The position numbers and the translations under genes are program-made. The notes under the pieces are model-generated. The model worked only from the letters and a program-made list of their open reading frames with translations, did no database searches and was not told where the DNA came from. A stretch of 64,000 nucleotides of DNA from Thiocapsa sp. (GTDB taxonomy: Bacteria > Pseudomonadota > Gammaproteobacteria > Chromatiales > Chromatiaceae): NCBI RefSeq assembly GCF_018399035.1, contig NZ_CP073760.1, forward strand, positions 4,464,501 through 4,528,500, read 5' to 3'. Positions 35,487-46,633 of the stretch are shown here, one piece after another. How positions within the stretch are numbered: position 1 is the first letter of the stretch; the number at the start of each line of letters is the position of its first letter.

Positions 35487-35501
35487 ACCGGGGCGTTAGC
35501 G
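35444..35501 (+). other. Integron attC-like recombination site
   Basis: Begins GCATAAC and ends CGTTAGC(G). The arms CCGGTT-G-CAGCGG and CCGCTGAACCGG pair fully except one bulged G, and the AA/GG mismatch separates them from the TAAC/GTTA ends. This is the imperfect palindrome of an attC site (core boxes, spacer, extrahelical base). It overlaps the 3' end of the DprA-like gene, as attC sites do at the end of cassettes. No integrase gene and no second convincing attC are in the window. Confidence 0.72.
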
Positions 35502-35635
35502 TCCGGTTCAGGACGTAACCGAGCTATCTGAAGCGTTACCGTCAGTGTCGGCAATGCGCGTAACCCGGTCAGACACAGCCGACCAGCGAGCGGCCGGTCC
35601 TGGCCGTTAACCGCGGTGGCGGAGATTTGTAGATC

Positions 35636-35743
35636 TAAGGCGATTTCCGGGAATGATCATCCCGGCCGTGCGTGTTGCCAATGCTTACCGGGCGACTAAA
35701 GTCGCCCCTACATGTTGGTCGATGCTTTCCCGGAAATCACCTA
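35636..35743 (-). repeat. Family-1 inverted repeat, copy 5
   Basis: Inverse orientation. Ends TAAGGCGATTTCCGGGA and TCCCGGAAATCACCTA, with the full internal hairpin. It is the first of three repeats in a row (families 1, 2, 3). Confidence 0.9.
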
Positions 35744-35752
35744 AACCGCGTC

Positions 35753-35838
35753 TAAACCGCGCCCGGTGCGGTATGCGTAATTTGTTGGATGGCTTGGCCG
35801 CACCGGCTCCGACGACTGTCGGAGCCGGCGCGGTTTAA
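35753..35838 (-). repeat. Family-2 inverted repeat, copy 4
   Basis: Ends TAAACCGCGCC and GGCGCGGTTTAA; interior GGTGCGGTATGCG and GGATGGCTTGGCC. It follows a partial duplication of its own left end (TAAACCGCGTC). An AT-rich 21-base linker separates it from the next repeat. Confidence 0.9.
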
Positions 35839-35859
35839 AGTATTAAAAATCTTAAATTC

Positions 35860-35943
35860 TAAACCGCGTCTCACTGGGATCAAGGATATCTCCGAAGCTA
35901 AACGAACAATGAAAACTACGCATGTCGCTCTGGACGCGGTTTA
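35860..35943 (-). repeat. Family-3 inverted repeat, copy 3
   Basis: Ends TAAACCGCGTC and GGACGCGGTTTA, with CATGTCGCTCTGGACGCGG at the right; the left interior is diverged. The right end gives the stop codon of the gene remnant at 35942-36106. Confidence 0.85.
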
Positions 35944-36106
35944 GAGCGGGATGCGTAATTTTTCCTCCTCCGGATCGAGCGTCGTTCTCGTCCACAGGCG
36001 GTCGGCGACCGTAAACGGATCGAGGTTGATGGTGTTTGCAAAGTCGCTCACGCGTGCGGTCAACGCCTCGGCGCTCACGTGACAGTGGTGATAGGTGACG
36101 TACCCC
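35942..36106 (-). pseudogene. C-terminal remnant of an unidentified protein
   Basis: Between a TAG near 36107 and the TAA at 35942 the minus strand reads TYHHCHVSAEALTARVSDFA, then TINLDPFTVADRLWTRTTLD and PEEEKLRIPL-stop. The composition is protein-like, and the ending resembles the C-termini of some IS630-type transposases, although I am not sure. There is no proper start codon. The stop belongs to a family-3 repeat. Confidence 0.5.
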
Positions 36107-36124
36107 TAACGCGGAGTATCTTCC

Positions 36125-36454
36125 ATGCAGAGCGTCGGTATCAAAGCGCTGCAAACCAACCCTGGTGTCCTCAGCAAGGTGCTCGACAGCGGGGACTACC
36201 TGCTGATTACCCGGCGTGGCAAACCGTTCGGGATCGCCGCCGCCTGCGACGACGGCCTGCTCGATCTGGGATTCAGGAAGAGGATCGCCGTGTGCTCCTT
36301 CCAGACCGGTGACCTCAGCCTGGGCCAGGTGGCGCAGGTGTTCGAGAAGCCAAAGACGGAGACGATGCGACTACTGGCCGAGCTGGGGGTTCCGATTGCC
36401 GACTACGACCTGGCCGAAGACCTGGAAACCCTGGATCTGCTTGGCGGCAACTGA
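36125..36454 (+). CDS. UPF0175-type antitoxin with Phd-like N-terminus
   Basis: 109 residues. The N-terminal part SVGIKALQTNPGVLSKVLDSGDYLLITRRGKPFGIAAACDD looks like a Phd/YefM antitoxin strand pair. The C-terminal half FRKRIAVCSFQTGDLSLGQVAQVFEKPKTETMRLLAELGVPIADYDLAEDLE is the UPF0175 helix-turn-helix segment. It precedes a DUF3368 PIN toxin gene whose ATG directly follows its TGA. It should bind DNA and neutralise that toxin. GGAG lies about 8 bases before the start. Confidence 0.82.
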   Translation: MQSVGIKALQTNPGVLSKVLDSGDYLLITRRGKPFGIAAACDDGLLDLGFRKRIAVCSFQTGDLSLGQVAQVFEKPKTETMRLLAELGVPIADYDLAEDLETLDLLGGN

Positions 36455-36838
36455 ATGGCTGCAATTGTCAGCGATACGACCGCGCTGATCGTGCTGGCGG
36501 GCGGGCAGCGCTTGGATCTGCTTGGGGCCTGTTTCGAGCGGGTCTTGCTACCACAGGCCGTTTACCTGGAATGGTTGGCCGGCGACGCGGCCATCGAGCA
36601 AACCGTCGAGCTCGCCGACGACGGTCTCGAAGGTGTTGCACGCGTCCGATCGCTTGGTGACGCGCGTGAGCGTTCTCGAATCCAGCCCTTGCGGCACGTC
36701 GAGGATGGCGCATGGGTCGCCGCTCCCGGTCAATCTTTGCCGATCACCGTCCGGGTCTTTTCGCGAGGCCGGTTGATCTCCGGTGGAATCGCCCCCCGGA
36801 TCGTCGCATTCCGTTCTTCGATCAGCCACCTTTGGTAG
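36455..36838 (+). pseudogene. DUF3368 PIN-domain toxin, C-terminally truncated
   Basis: The first 50 residues or so are typical: IVSDTTALIVLAGGQRLDLLGACFERVLLPQAVYLEWLAGD, with the first PIN Asp in SDTTAL. After AIEQTVELADDGLEGVARV the sequence stops resembling the family (ARERSRIQPLRHVEDGAWVA), and the acidic residues of the second half are missing. The frame then runs antisense into the DUF4124 gene. The nuclease is probably dead, leaving an orphan antitoxin. Confidence 0.7.
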
Positions 36839-37149
36839 ATGAGCGAGGTGTTTGTCTGCGGCTGCTGCTCTTTGGCGGGTTCTCTCGTTCGCTGTCGATC
36901 GAGCCTGATTGCCGGAGGTTGCGCCGTCGGATACGGGATCATTTCGGGTCTCTGGTCGCGCGTGGCGCCCGCCGGTTTGCCGGGGATGTCCAGCGTCTCC
37001 CCGACTGCATCGTGAGGGCAGGCGACGTCGCTGAAGGAGACTTCCCCGTCCTTGCTGGTGCACTTGTGTATTTCGGCTGCGATCGGTGGCGAGAGCCCGC
37101 CCCAGGCGATGGCGAGAATCACGAGGCAATCTCGGCAGCGTCCCGGCAT
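36730..37149 (-). CDS. DUF4124 periplasmic protein
   Basis: 139 residues from the ATG at 37149, chosen for the strong AGGAGG six bases upstream. Signal peptide CLVILAIAWGGLSPPIAA, then EIHKCTSKDGEVSFSDVACPHDAVGETLDI, the DUF4124 pattern (Y/H-x-C-x-D-G-x-x-x-F-S-D-x-x-C). The rest is polar and low complexity. Function unknown. Its 3' end overlaps the broken toxin on the other strand. Confidence 0.82.
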   Translation of the reverse strand: MPGRCRDCLVILAIAWGGLSPPIAAEIHKCTSKDGEVSFSDVACPHDAVGETLDIPGKPAGATRDQRPEMIPYPTAQPPAIRLDRQRTREPAKEQQPQTNTSLIYQRWLIEERNATIRGAIPPEINRPREKTRTVIGKD

Positions 37150-37188
37150 GTGTTTCCTCCTGGTTTGCAATCACGCATTCCGGCCGCC

Positions 37189-37584
37189 CTATTCACTCCC
37201 GGCCGGGCGATAGAGCTGAACGGTTTCCTGCTCGTTGGCGTTGTTGCGCGCGACGATGGCGAGCGCGGGCTCGGTGTCGCTGAGATTTCTGGGTTGGTGG
37301 GGCACACCGGGCGGAATAAAGATGAAATCGCCTTCGTCGTTGATCACCGAGTGGCGGAGGTCCTCGCCGTAGCGCGTCTCGACGCGGCCCTTGAGCAGAT
37401 AGATGGCGGTTTCGAAACCCAGGTGCAGATGGGGCTCGGCCTCGCCTGCGGGCGGGATCACCACCAGGTTCATCGAGAGTCCCGCGGCGCCGGCCGTGGC
37501 CTCGGAGATGCCCACGAAGTTGGGCAGCCGCTGCAACGTGTCGGTGGGAAGCTCGGGGCGGACCGTCACGATCTTTGCATTCAT
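37189..37584 (-). CDS. Cupin-domain protein
   Basis: 131 residues from the ATG at 37584 (MNAKIVTVRPELPTDTLQRL). Single cupin barrel: GEAEPHLHLGFETAIYLLKGRVETRYG (motif 1 with metal-binding His/Glu) and EGDFIFIPPGVPHQPRNLSD (motif 2). It may bind a metal and a small ligand. It lies 39 bases upstream of the DUF4124 gene in the same direction. An open frame extends upstream to 37680, but that part is not conserved-looking. Confidence 0.82.
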   Translation of the reverse strand: MNAKIVTVRPELPTDTLQRLPNFVGISEATAGAAGLSMNLVVIPPAGEAEPHLHLGFETAIYLLKGRVETRYGEDLRHSVINDEGDFIFIPPGVPHQPRNLSDTEPALAIVARNNANEQETVQLYRPAGSE

Positions 37585-37975
37585 GACTCGGATTCTCTGG
37601 TTCGCTGACGTCTCCTCGATCATGGGGGTCGCGACCCGCCGGGAGAAGGCGCGCAGGCCGCCGAGGATCATCGACCACATGGCCGCTAAGGTTTGTACAC
37701 CGAATGACCTCGCGCAAGAAGAGGCAGGCGATAGGTTCGCGGCTCATGGGCCGGGTGGCAAGCGACCTGCCGCCGCACGGACTACACTCAAACGAACATG
37801 AATGCCCGGCGGATCGGTAGGATGATCGGGGTCGTTCAATCCGAGATCGTCCAGCCGACCCGCGATCGGCCTGGTACGGCTCGATGCGATCGGACGGCAG
37901 CGTCGTCGGCCTCAAAGAAAAACAACGACAGGGATCCGTAGACGTCACACCACCACTGGAGGCGCCAGTCGACAG
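37585..37975. other. Intergenic region upstream of glpK
   Basis: Divergent promoter region of the cupin gene (minus) and glpK (plus). No protein-like frame. GGAGG at about 37959 is the glpK ribosome site. I could not find a convincing GlpR operator. Confidence 0.45.
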
Positions 37976-39479
<1,504 letters not shown>

Positions 39480-39490
<11 letters not shown>

Positions 39491-41156
39491 TTCCATGACG
39501 CTGCGCGAGAGCAACATCGCCAAGCTGCGAGAAGGCGTCGTCTACGACGCCCTGATCATCGGCGGCGGGATCAATGGGGCGGTCTCCGCCGCCGCGCTGT
39601 CCGGCAAGGGCGCCCAGGTGGCCTTGATCGATCAGCGCGATTTCGCGGGCTTCACCAGTCAGCAATCGTCGAACCTGGCCTGGGGCGGTATCAAGTATCT
39701 GGAGAACGGCGATTACCTGCTCGTGCGCAAGCTGTGCCTGAGCCGTAACGAGTTGATCCGCAGCTATCCGAGCCGGGTGAAGGAGATCCGCTTCTTTGCT
39801 ACGATCGACCGCGGGTTTCGCTTCTCGCCCTTCTTTCTGTGGCTCGGCACCTGGGTCTACTGGCTGTTCGGCAACGGCTTCACCCGGATCCCGCGCTTCC
39901 TCGCCAAGGACCGCATCCACCGCGAGGAGCCGGTGGTGAAGACCGACCAGGCGGCCGGCGGGTTTGAATACTCCGATGCCTATCTGCACGACAACGATTC
40001 GCGCTTCGTCTTCCAGTTCGTACGTTCGGCGATGGATCGCGGCTGCATCGCGGCGAATTATGTCGAGTCACTCGGTGCGCGGCGCGACAGGGGGCTCTGG
40101 ATCACCCGTGCGCGCGATACCCGGACGGGCGAGACCTTCGAGATCCGCTCCAAGATCCTGATCAACGCCGCCGGCCCCTTCGTCGACGATCACAATCAGC
40201 TCACCGGGGAGCAGACCGAGCATCAACACCTGTTCTCCAAAGGCATCCATCTGATCGTGCCGCGGATCACGCCCCATCAGCGGATCCTGACCTTTTTCGC
40301 CGACGACGGACGGCTGTTCTTCGTCATCCCGATGGGCGTGCGCACCTGCATCGGCACCACCGACAACCGGGTCGACACTCCCGAGACCGAGGTCACCGAC
40401 GCGGATCGCGACTTCGTGCTGGAGAACATCAACACGCGGGTGGCGTTGGCCACACCGCTGAGGCGCGAGGACATCATCGCCGAGCGTTGCGGGGTACGGC
40501 CGTTGGTGGTGAAGCGCCAGGGCGACGACGGCAGCGGGCGCGACTGGATGCACCTCTCGCGCAAGCACGAGATCGACGTCGACCGCGCGCATGCGCATCT
40601 GTCCATCTTCGGCGGCAAGCTCACCGACTGTGTCAATGTCGGCAACGAGGTCGCGCGGATTGTCGCGGGGCTCGGCATCGAGCTGCCGCATGCCGGGTAC
40701 CGCTGGTACGGCGAGCCGCACCGCTCGGTCTACGAGGAGTATATGCACCAGGCGCGCTTGATGAATCTGGACAGCTACACCTCGCCCGAGTCCATCGAGC
40801 CGCTCTCCAGCCGGCTGTGGCGCCGCTACGACCAGCATGCCTTCGAGCTGCTCGCCCGGATCCGCGAAGATCCGCGCCGGGCCGATGTCTTGATCAAGGG
40901 GACGGACTATCTGCGCTGCGAGATCCAGCTCGCCAAGCGTCAGGAGATGATCGTCACGCTCGAGGATTTCCTGCGCCGTCGCTCCAAGATCGCCCTGGTG
41001 GTGCCGCGCCGGCAGATCCAGGAGGCCGAGGGCCTGATGGAGGCTTGCGAGATCCTCTTCGGCGAGGCCGCACAGGCGCGATACGAGGAGTATTTCGGCG
41101 AGTCTCGAACCGTCACGCGCGCGCAGTGTCGCCATCCGGAGTCGGACGCCGCCTGA
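39480..41156 (+). CDS. glpD: Aerobic glycerol-3-phosphate dehydrogenase
   Basis: Membrane-associated flavoprotein that oxidises glycerol-3-phosphate to dihydroxyacetone phosphate and passes electrons to quinone. The FAD motif is [53 protein letters not shown]. The middle has [43 protein letters not shown], and [17 protein letters not shown] near the C-terminal domain. 558 residues from the ATG at 39480; the ATG at 39495 ([11 protein letters not shown]) is an alternative. Operon with glpK. Confidence 0.94.
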
Positions 41157-41301
41157 CTCTGAGCAGCGGCGGTGCGGACAGCCCGGGCAGCAGCAGACCG
41201 ACGAGCCCGCCGAAGGCCAACGCGACACCGGCGATCTGAATGCCGTATTGAAGTTATCGGAAATCGCCTTGTTCTTGATTCCCGCATCGGGAGCCAATAA
41301 A

Positions 41302-41321
41302 CTAGTCATAGATCTAGTCAT
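41302..41321 (+). promoter_or_regulatory. Putative antitoxin operator: direct repeats
   Basis: Two identical CTAGTCAT units, 12 bases apart centre to centre, 25 bases before the Phd-like antitoxin start. AGGAG (41334-41338) then follows. Antitoxins of this class repress their own operon through such repeats; the assignment is inferred from position. Confidence 0.5.
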
Positions 41322-41345
41322 TTGTCGCCTTGCAGGAGCCTATCG

Positions 41346-41603
41346 ATGCATGTCTGGCCCGTTCAGGACGCAAAAGCCCGCTTCAGCGAGTTTCTGGATG
41401 CCTGTGTGACCGATGGCCCCCAAGTGGTCACGCGACGGGGCACCGAAACTGCCGTGCTGGTGCGCATCGATGAGTGGCGCCGACTTCAGGCGGCTGCCCG
41501 CCCCTCGCTGAAGCAGCTTCTGCTGGCGGATTCTGCCCGGACCGACATGCTGGTGCCGCAACGAGGCAAGGCTCGCCGTCGCCAAGCCGTGCCGCTGCGG
41601 TGA
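41346..41603 (+). CDS. Phd/YefM-type antitoxin
   Basis: 85 residues. MHVWPVQDAKARFSEFLDACVTDGPQVVTRRGTETAVLVRIDEWRRL is the classic Phd/YefM fold that binds DNA. The C-terminal ARPSLKQLLLADSARTDMLVPQRGKARRR should wrap the toxin. Start ATG 41346 with AGGAG 7 bases before. The PIN toxin gene follows after 6 bases. Confidence 0.92.
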   Translation: MHVWPVQDAKARFSEFLDACVTDGPQVVTRRGTETAVLVRIDEWRRLQAAARPSLKQLLLADSARTDMLVPQRGKARRRQAVPLR

Positions 41604-41609
41604 CCCAAC

Positions 41610-42038
41610 ATGTACCTGCTGGACACCAATGTTGTCTCCGAGCTTCGCAAGCCCCGGCCGCACGGCGCCGTTGTTGCGTGGATCAATTCAGTCGACGATG
41701 GCAGTCTGCATCTGGCCACCGTAACGCTTGGCGATATCCAGGCCGGCATCGAATTGACCCGTGAGCAGGACGCCGGGAAGGCCGCAGAGATTGAATCCTG
41801 GCTTGATCTCGTCACGGACTCTTACAACGTCTTGCCGATGGACGGCCCGGCGTTCCGCTGCTGGGCCAAACTCATGCACAGGACATCGGATACTCTCTAC
41901 GAAGACGCGATGATTGCCGCAATTGCGAAAGTAAAAGGGCTTATCGTCGTCACACGCAACGTTTCCGACTTCTCTTCCTTCGGTGTTGGGCTTCTCAATC
42001 CATTCGAGTTTGGCTCGAAGCCCGGAAATGCAGACTAA
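41610..42038 (+). CDS. PIN-domain toxin, VapC/FitB type
   Basis: 142 residues. MYLLDTNVVSELRKPRPHGAV carries the first PIN Asp. Then come ATVTLGDIQAGIELTREQD with the Glu, TLYEDAMIAAIAKVKGLIVVTRNVSDF with the C-terminal acidic residues, and LLNPFE, typical of FitB-like toxins. It should cleave RNA (VapC type). It looks intact. Its TAA stop (42036-42038) is the first triplet of a family-2 repeat. Confidence 0.92.
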   Translation: MYLLDTNVVSELRKPRPHGAVVAWINSVDDGSLHLATVTLGDIQAGIELTREQDAGKAAEIESWLDLVTDSYNVLPMDGPAFRCWAKLMHRTSDTLYEDAMIAAIAKVKGLIVVTRNVSDFSSFGVGLLNPFEFGSKPGNAD

Positions 42039-42120
42039 ACCGCGCCAGCTCCAACGCTCGTTAAGTCTGCCGGGGCTGATCCCATACTAAAACATCGCAT
42101 ACCGCCTTGGGCGCGGTTGA
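42036..42120 (+). repeat. Family-2 inverted repeat, copy 5
   Basis: Ends TAAACCGCGCC and GGGCGCGGTTGA; interior AGCTCCAACG, TAAGTCTGCCGGGGCTGATCCCAT. The first TAA is the stop codon of the PIN toxin. Confidence 0.9.
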
Positions 42121-42172
42121 ATCCCGACATCCGATCGCGTCCGTCGCGCGTCGCTCCCTCCGTACATATCCC

Positions 42173-43057
42173 CTATTCGACGGAATGCTCGGTCGACAGC
42201 TCCGCCTGCCGCAGCACGAGCTGGGTGGCGCCTTCAGCGAGATCCGGCGGGTAGCCGTACTTTGCGAGCAGGCGCCGGATGTTGCGCCGCAGGGTGGCCC
42301 GGACCGATTCGCGCTGCGTCCAGTCGAGCTTCGGCATCCGGCGCACGATCTCGATCAGCTCGCGGGCCATCAGCCGCAGCGCGTCGCTTTGCATGACCTC
42401 GCGCGCCGAGGCGTTCTCGGCCAGCGCGTCGTAAAACGCGATCTCCTCGGTACTCAGCCCGAGCGCATCACCCTGCTGTTGCGCCTCGCGCAGGTCCCGC
42501 GCCAGATCGATCAGACGGGCGATCATCTCCGCCGTCGTGATCGCCTTGTTGGTGTAGCGCAGCAGCGCGTCTTCCAGCGCCTCGCGGAATTTGCGGCTGC
42601 GCACCAGGTTGCTGCGCTCGGTGCTGCGGATTTGATCGTTCAGCAGCTTGCGCAGTGTCTCCAGGGCGAGGTTCTTCTGCTCCAGCGCGGCCACGCGCTC
42701 CAGGAACTCATCGCTCAGGATGTCCAGCCGCGCCTCGTCGAGGCCAGCCTGCCCCAGCACATGATCGATGGCCGTCAAATACACCGGCAGCACATCGCGC
42801 GGTGCGGCGTCGAGTGCCCTAGCGTAGTCGCAGCCGTGGAAGAAATCGCGCAGCTTCTCGAAGGCCGACTGCATCGCCGGCACCGCCTCGTCCTGCACCT
42901 GTCGCACGGCCTGCCCGGTGCCCCTGGCGCGGCTGTAGGTGGCTAGCGCATCGGCGAGTTGGTCGGCGAGCCCGAGCCATTCGCCCCGGCGCGCTCGCTG
43001 TGAAATCCGCTTCGCACAGGAATGGAGTTTCGTATTCAGGAATCGGCTCGTGGCCAC
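42173..43057 (-). pseudogene. hsdR: Type I restriction subunit HsdR, C-terminal remnant
   Basis: From about 42985 leftward the sequence is the C-terminal helical domain of HsdR: GEWLGLADQLADALATYSRA, FEKLRDFFHGCDYARALDAA, LNDQIRSTERSNLVRSRKFR, KAITTAEMIARLIDLARDLR and ESVRATLRRNIRRLLAKYGYPPDLAEGATQLVL. The nuclease and helicase domains, some 700 residues, are missing. The first 23 residues of the frame (MATSRFLNTKLHSCAKRISQ) look unrelated, marking a junction. hsdM lies 5 kb away in the same direction, with the Hachiman-like genes between. Confidence 0.82.
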
Positions 43058-43432
43058 ACCATCTTGCCTCGGCCGACTCGCAACACTTCCACCAGAGGGC
43101 GGCCCTCATCCAATCGTCCGAAGATCAGGCTCGGTTTTGGATCAACCGCGGGCTTCCTGAACGACGCCTGCCGTCGATAATCGGGTGTTGCCAGCCAAGT
43201 CTGACCGTCGCCCTCATCGGTGAGTATCCGGTATAGCCCGGCAGGCGGCACCGAACTAATAGGTGCATCGAGCAGCCGCCGTTTGCGTTCGACAGACCAT
43301 TTCTGAATCCCACCGCTGAGGGCTTCGATCCTGAACCGCGCCCATAACGCCGCCGTTCCTGGAGTCGGCCAGTCGCCCGCACCCGTGAACGCGCTGATTT
43401 CATCTCGACCCGAGCCAAGCGCGCATTTCCGC
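43036..43432 (-). CDS. Hypothetical ORF overlapping the helicase end
   Basis: A frame with no stop from about 43432 to 43036 reads SGRDEISAFTGAGDWPTPGT, WARFRIEALSGGIQKWSVER, PPAGLYRILTDEGDGQTWLA and ends VGRGKMVWPRADS. The composition is protein-like, but no ATG is present in frame; a GTG at 43251 is the only standard start (71 residues). It may be a third gene of the defence operon or a fragment. No family recognised. Confidence 0.4.
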
Positions 43433-46127
43433 TGGCGTCACGAACACAGGGTTGCTACTTTGGATGGCCGCCATCGCTGCCCGTCTTGAGGGAAGCCCGG
43501 CGCGGATCAACATCGACATCATAAATTGCGGCACACCTGTCTCCAAGGCAGCAGCCCCGCCCCCTGGTATGATGTCTGGCGACCAACCCAGTGTCATGCG
43601 TCGGGTGCGGATGGCTTCAAGCGCCCAGACCAGCCTATAGGTGAAGGCATCTTCGACCATGCGCATATTGTTCGGCCCGATCTCGGAAACCTCGGCTCCC
43701 GACACCCACTGCCGCAGGATGGTGTGCCAATTCCCAGGAAGTGCGTTCTTCTTATCGGGAATGAAGGGGCGCATAGCGAGAAGCCGTTCCCCAAGGCCCG
43801 CCAATGCCTCGGCGAGTTCATCGACGTCGCCCGGGAGCGACGCCGCGTCGGCGCGATCAATGAGATCTCCCAATTCGTCGGCCATCGCGTCGATCGCTAA
43901 GTCAGCCTCAAGGCCGACGCCCATCGCAAAATGCCCTTTACGGGACTGTGACGTCGTCGTCAACCAGATGAGGTCGGCGCGTGCTTCGAGTACCTTCCGG
44001 TGCAGGGCCTCGACGCCTTCGCCTTCGCCCTCGCGAACGATCTGGCGTGCCCACAACGAACCCTTGAGGGCCTCGTCCAAGAGTTTCGGCAGGTCAGCGC
44101 GATCCGCATCGAGTGCTTCAATCATGCCGAACACGGTCGCATCGAGACGTTCCACGAGTTGCGAGAGCGGCGCTTCGTCGATGCTCTCTTCCTCATCGCC
44201 TCCAGCATCGTCATCTTCGTCGTCGCCGTTGCCCGGCTCATGGTCCGCGCCCGCTGCCAACCGTTCGGCCAAAGCCCCCTCTTCAGCGGTCGATTTCCAG
44301 GCATCGCGAGCGTTGGCGAGATACTCCCACGCATCGTCGCTCGCCAACACGCCCCCCCGAGTCAGGCGCTTAAGAATCTCCGCGACGATCTGGATCAGCC
44401 CGCTCTTTAAGGTCCGAGCCTTCGAAGAGGCGACCAGTCCCCGCCATTCACCGCTCCGCCAGCCCACCTTGTCGAACATGACATGAACAATCAAACCTTC
44501 GACATCGACGAACGCGCGTCCAGCACGGCCGGCGACATTGGCGAACTCCTCGCCGGTAATCAGGTGTCCTGCGCGGTAGAGCGCTGGGACCAGCAAGACA
44601 GCAGCATTGAGATTAAGCCCCTGCGAGAGCGTCGGCGATGCGACGATCACTTTCAGTATCCCCTCGGAAAGCAGAATCTCCAGTTCACGCAGAAATGGAC
44701 TGGGTAGCCGGCCGTGATGAATGGCGACGCCAGCCTTCAGGCTCGCCACCGCCGGATGCTTTTCACCGAGCCATTCTTTGCCCACTTCCAGCGCGCGGGC
44801 GATCGGTCCCTCATCGTCCAGTAACGATTTTAGATAACCGCGCTTGCGGAGGTCGACGACCTGCTTTCCATACCCCTCAACCCAGTTCGCCTGCGTCGAG
44901 AAGATCAGGGTGCGCTTGCCTTGGGCGGCGAATGCCCACGCGGCGAACAAGGCCAGATGCGAGTTCTTCCTCGGATAAGCCTTCGTCTCCCGCCCGCGTG
45001 CGGATTTCTCGGTTACGAACTTGTCGAGGAATGCTGAATCCGAGTGGTGCGAACGTCTTGCGGAATGACCGTTCCGTCTGGGCCGAGAGCGCCCTCAACG
45101 GCGTAACGATCAAGACCCGCCTCGCGGTGGAGAGCGTCATCAGTGCAGCGATCTCCGCCACGCGCGTCTTACCCGCGCTGGTCGGAAGCGCTACCACCAG
45201 GTCATCCTTAACGTCTGTCGATCGACGGGCCGCCTCTCGCTGCGACGGCCAAAGCTCAACTTCCGAACTCTTCCGGGCATAGAGTGAGCCGATGAACAGC
45301 CGCCTCAGATCGGCATAGCGCTCGGCCGCACCTTCGGGCGGCTCCGTAGGAAGATTCTCATGCAGTGAGTGCGACCAGAGGTCATCGATCAGGTGCATGC
45401 AGAGATTGGATATCCACCACAGCGGCACATTTTCGGCGTTGCCAGCCAGGCTGACGGCGCTCGCGAGCAGCGCACGCGCATCCTCCATCGATTCTTCTTC
45501 ACCGGCCTCTAAGGCGAAGTCGAAAAACGCGAGAGCCCGACAGATCGTCGTATTGATGATCGTGGACAGGACCTCATCGACATCGGCGTCCTCGCCTCTC
45601 AGCTCGGCCGCCATCTGGTTGTCGCCATGAACATCGTCGTTCAACCAGCCCCGCACGAACGCTCGAAGGCCGTCAAGATCGCGCAGGATCAACTGCATCA
45701 CGGCCGTTTCGCCTGGCGCCATATTCAGTCCCTCCGCCGCTTGGCTGAAGAGCGAGTAGGCGACAGCGGAGAAGCCCGCCAAATGATAGGCGACGGCTGC
45801 GATCGTCCGGTGGAACCCACGATCCACTGCATTGGGATCGCCGTTCCGGATCAGCGCTTCTAACGCATTCGCAGCGCGCTCGAATGCCCTGCTGGTCAGT
45901 TCTGACCCGCCTGCCTGGGCACGAAGCGCCATGGCGGCGCGTAGCAGAGTGAACCCATGCTCGGCAAGATCCGTTTCGATGGTCGCTCCCAATGGCGGCG
46001 CGTTGGCTGGCAGCACGCCATCAGTGCGCATGAGCGACCAAGCCGCCCCGCGATACAAGAGCCGCCCAAACACGCCGTCCTGGGTGGCGCTCGCCAGGAG
46101 CGTGTAGAGTTCTTCAGTCGTCTCCAA
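43400..46127 (-). pseudogene. hamB: Hachiman-like helicase HamB with internal deletion and frameshift
   Basis: The 5' part (METTEELYTLLASATQDGVF..., from 46127) has a long helical N-domain, then motif I LVVALPTSAGKTRVAEIAALM and motif Ia RVLIVTPLRALSAQTERSF. At about 45060 it jumps, in another frame, to FLDKFVTEKSARGRETKAYP, then LIFSTQANWVEGYGKQVVDL, HHGRLPSPFLRELEILLSEG, VASPTLSQGLNL and GRAGRAFVD (motifs IV-VI), ending at 43400. The DEAH box and motif III are gone. HamB helicases normally have both. The start overlaps the hamA end by 14 bases, as in Hachiman operons. Confidence 0.62.
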
Positions 46128-46633
46128 GGTCTTCTGCCTTTTCGTACATCTTGGCGATAAATTCCTGATGATCTTCGATGTGAAGGTTCACCACATATTG
46201 ATTTCGGTTCGTGGCGGCCGCGTCGAGATTCTCCTTCAGCGATGAGAGTGGGCCGTTGCCTGATACAGTGAATAGCATGTGGTCAATCCGACTCGCCCAT
46301 ATTGCGCCCATCCTTGTTGCGCAAGCGGCGCACGGGAACACGCAGGCCAGTTTCCTCCTCGACTAGTTCGGTAGCCAGAATTTCGCCAAGATCGCCAGAC
46401 CTCCCCTTGGTAGTTTGTGGGAGTGCGGACCGCAGGATCTCTGCCGCTACCTTGTAGCCCAGGCGCGCGACATCGTCCGCAATGCGCTCAAGCCGCTCGT
46501 AATGTGAGCGTATTGTCTTGGCGAAGGCCTCACGAATTTCCTCACGCCCTCCGGGCTTTTCGACATATTTCCAGTAATACTTGCGCTTGTCCTGTTCCTT
46601 GGTCGCATCGCACCATTTCTCATACAACACCAT
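46114..46633 (-). pseudogene. hamA: Hachiman-like HamA (DUF1837) with internal deletion
   Basis: N-terminal part from 46633: MVLYEKWCDATKEQDKRKYY, then ILRSALPQTTKGRSGDLGEI and RVPVRRLRNKDGRNM, which resembles the KGDLGEILA...LR-K-x-x-RNM region of DUF1837. It then frameshifts at GESD-stop. The other frame continues DHMLFTVSGNGPLSSLKENL, NQYVVNLHIEDHQEFIAKMY to a stop at 46114. The piece between RNM and the C-terminus, which should hold the nuclease acidic residues, is missing (perhaps 80-90 residues, an estimate). The gene cannot make an active nuclease. Confidence 0.55.

Noticed and set aside
35502-35625. Possible second attC site (GTAACCCGGTC ... GGCCGTTAACC)
   Set aside because: The ends resemble attC boxes, but the arms do not pair over more than a few bases.
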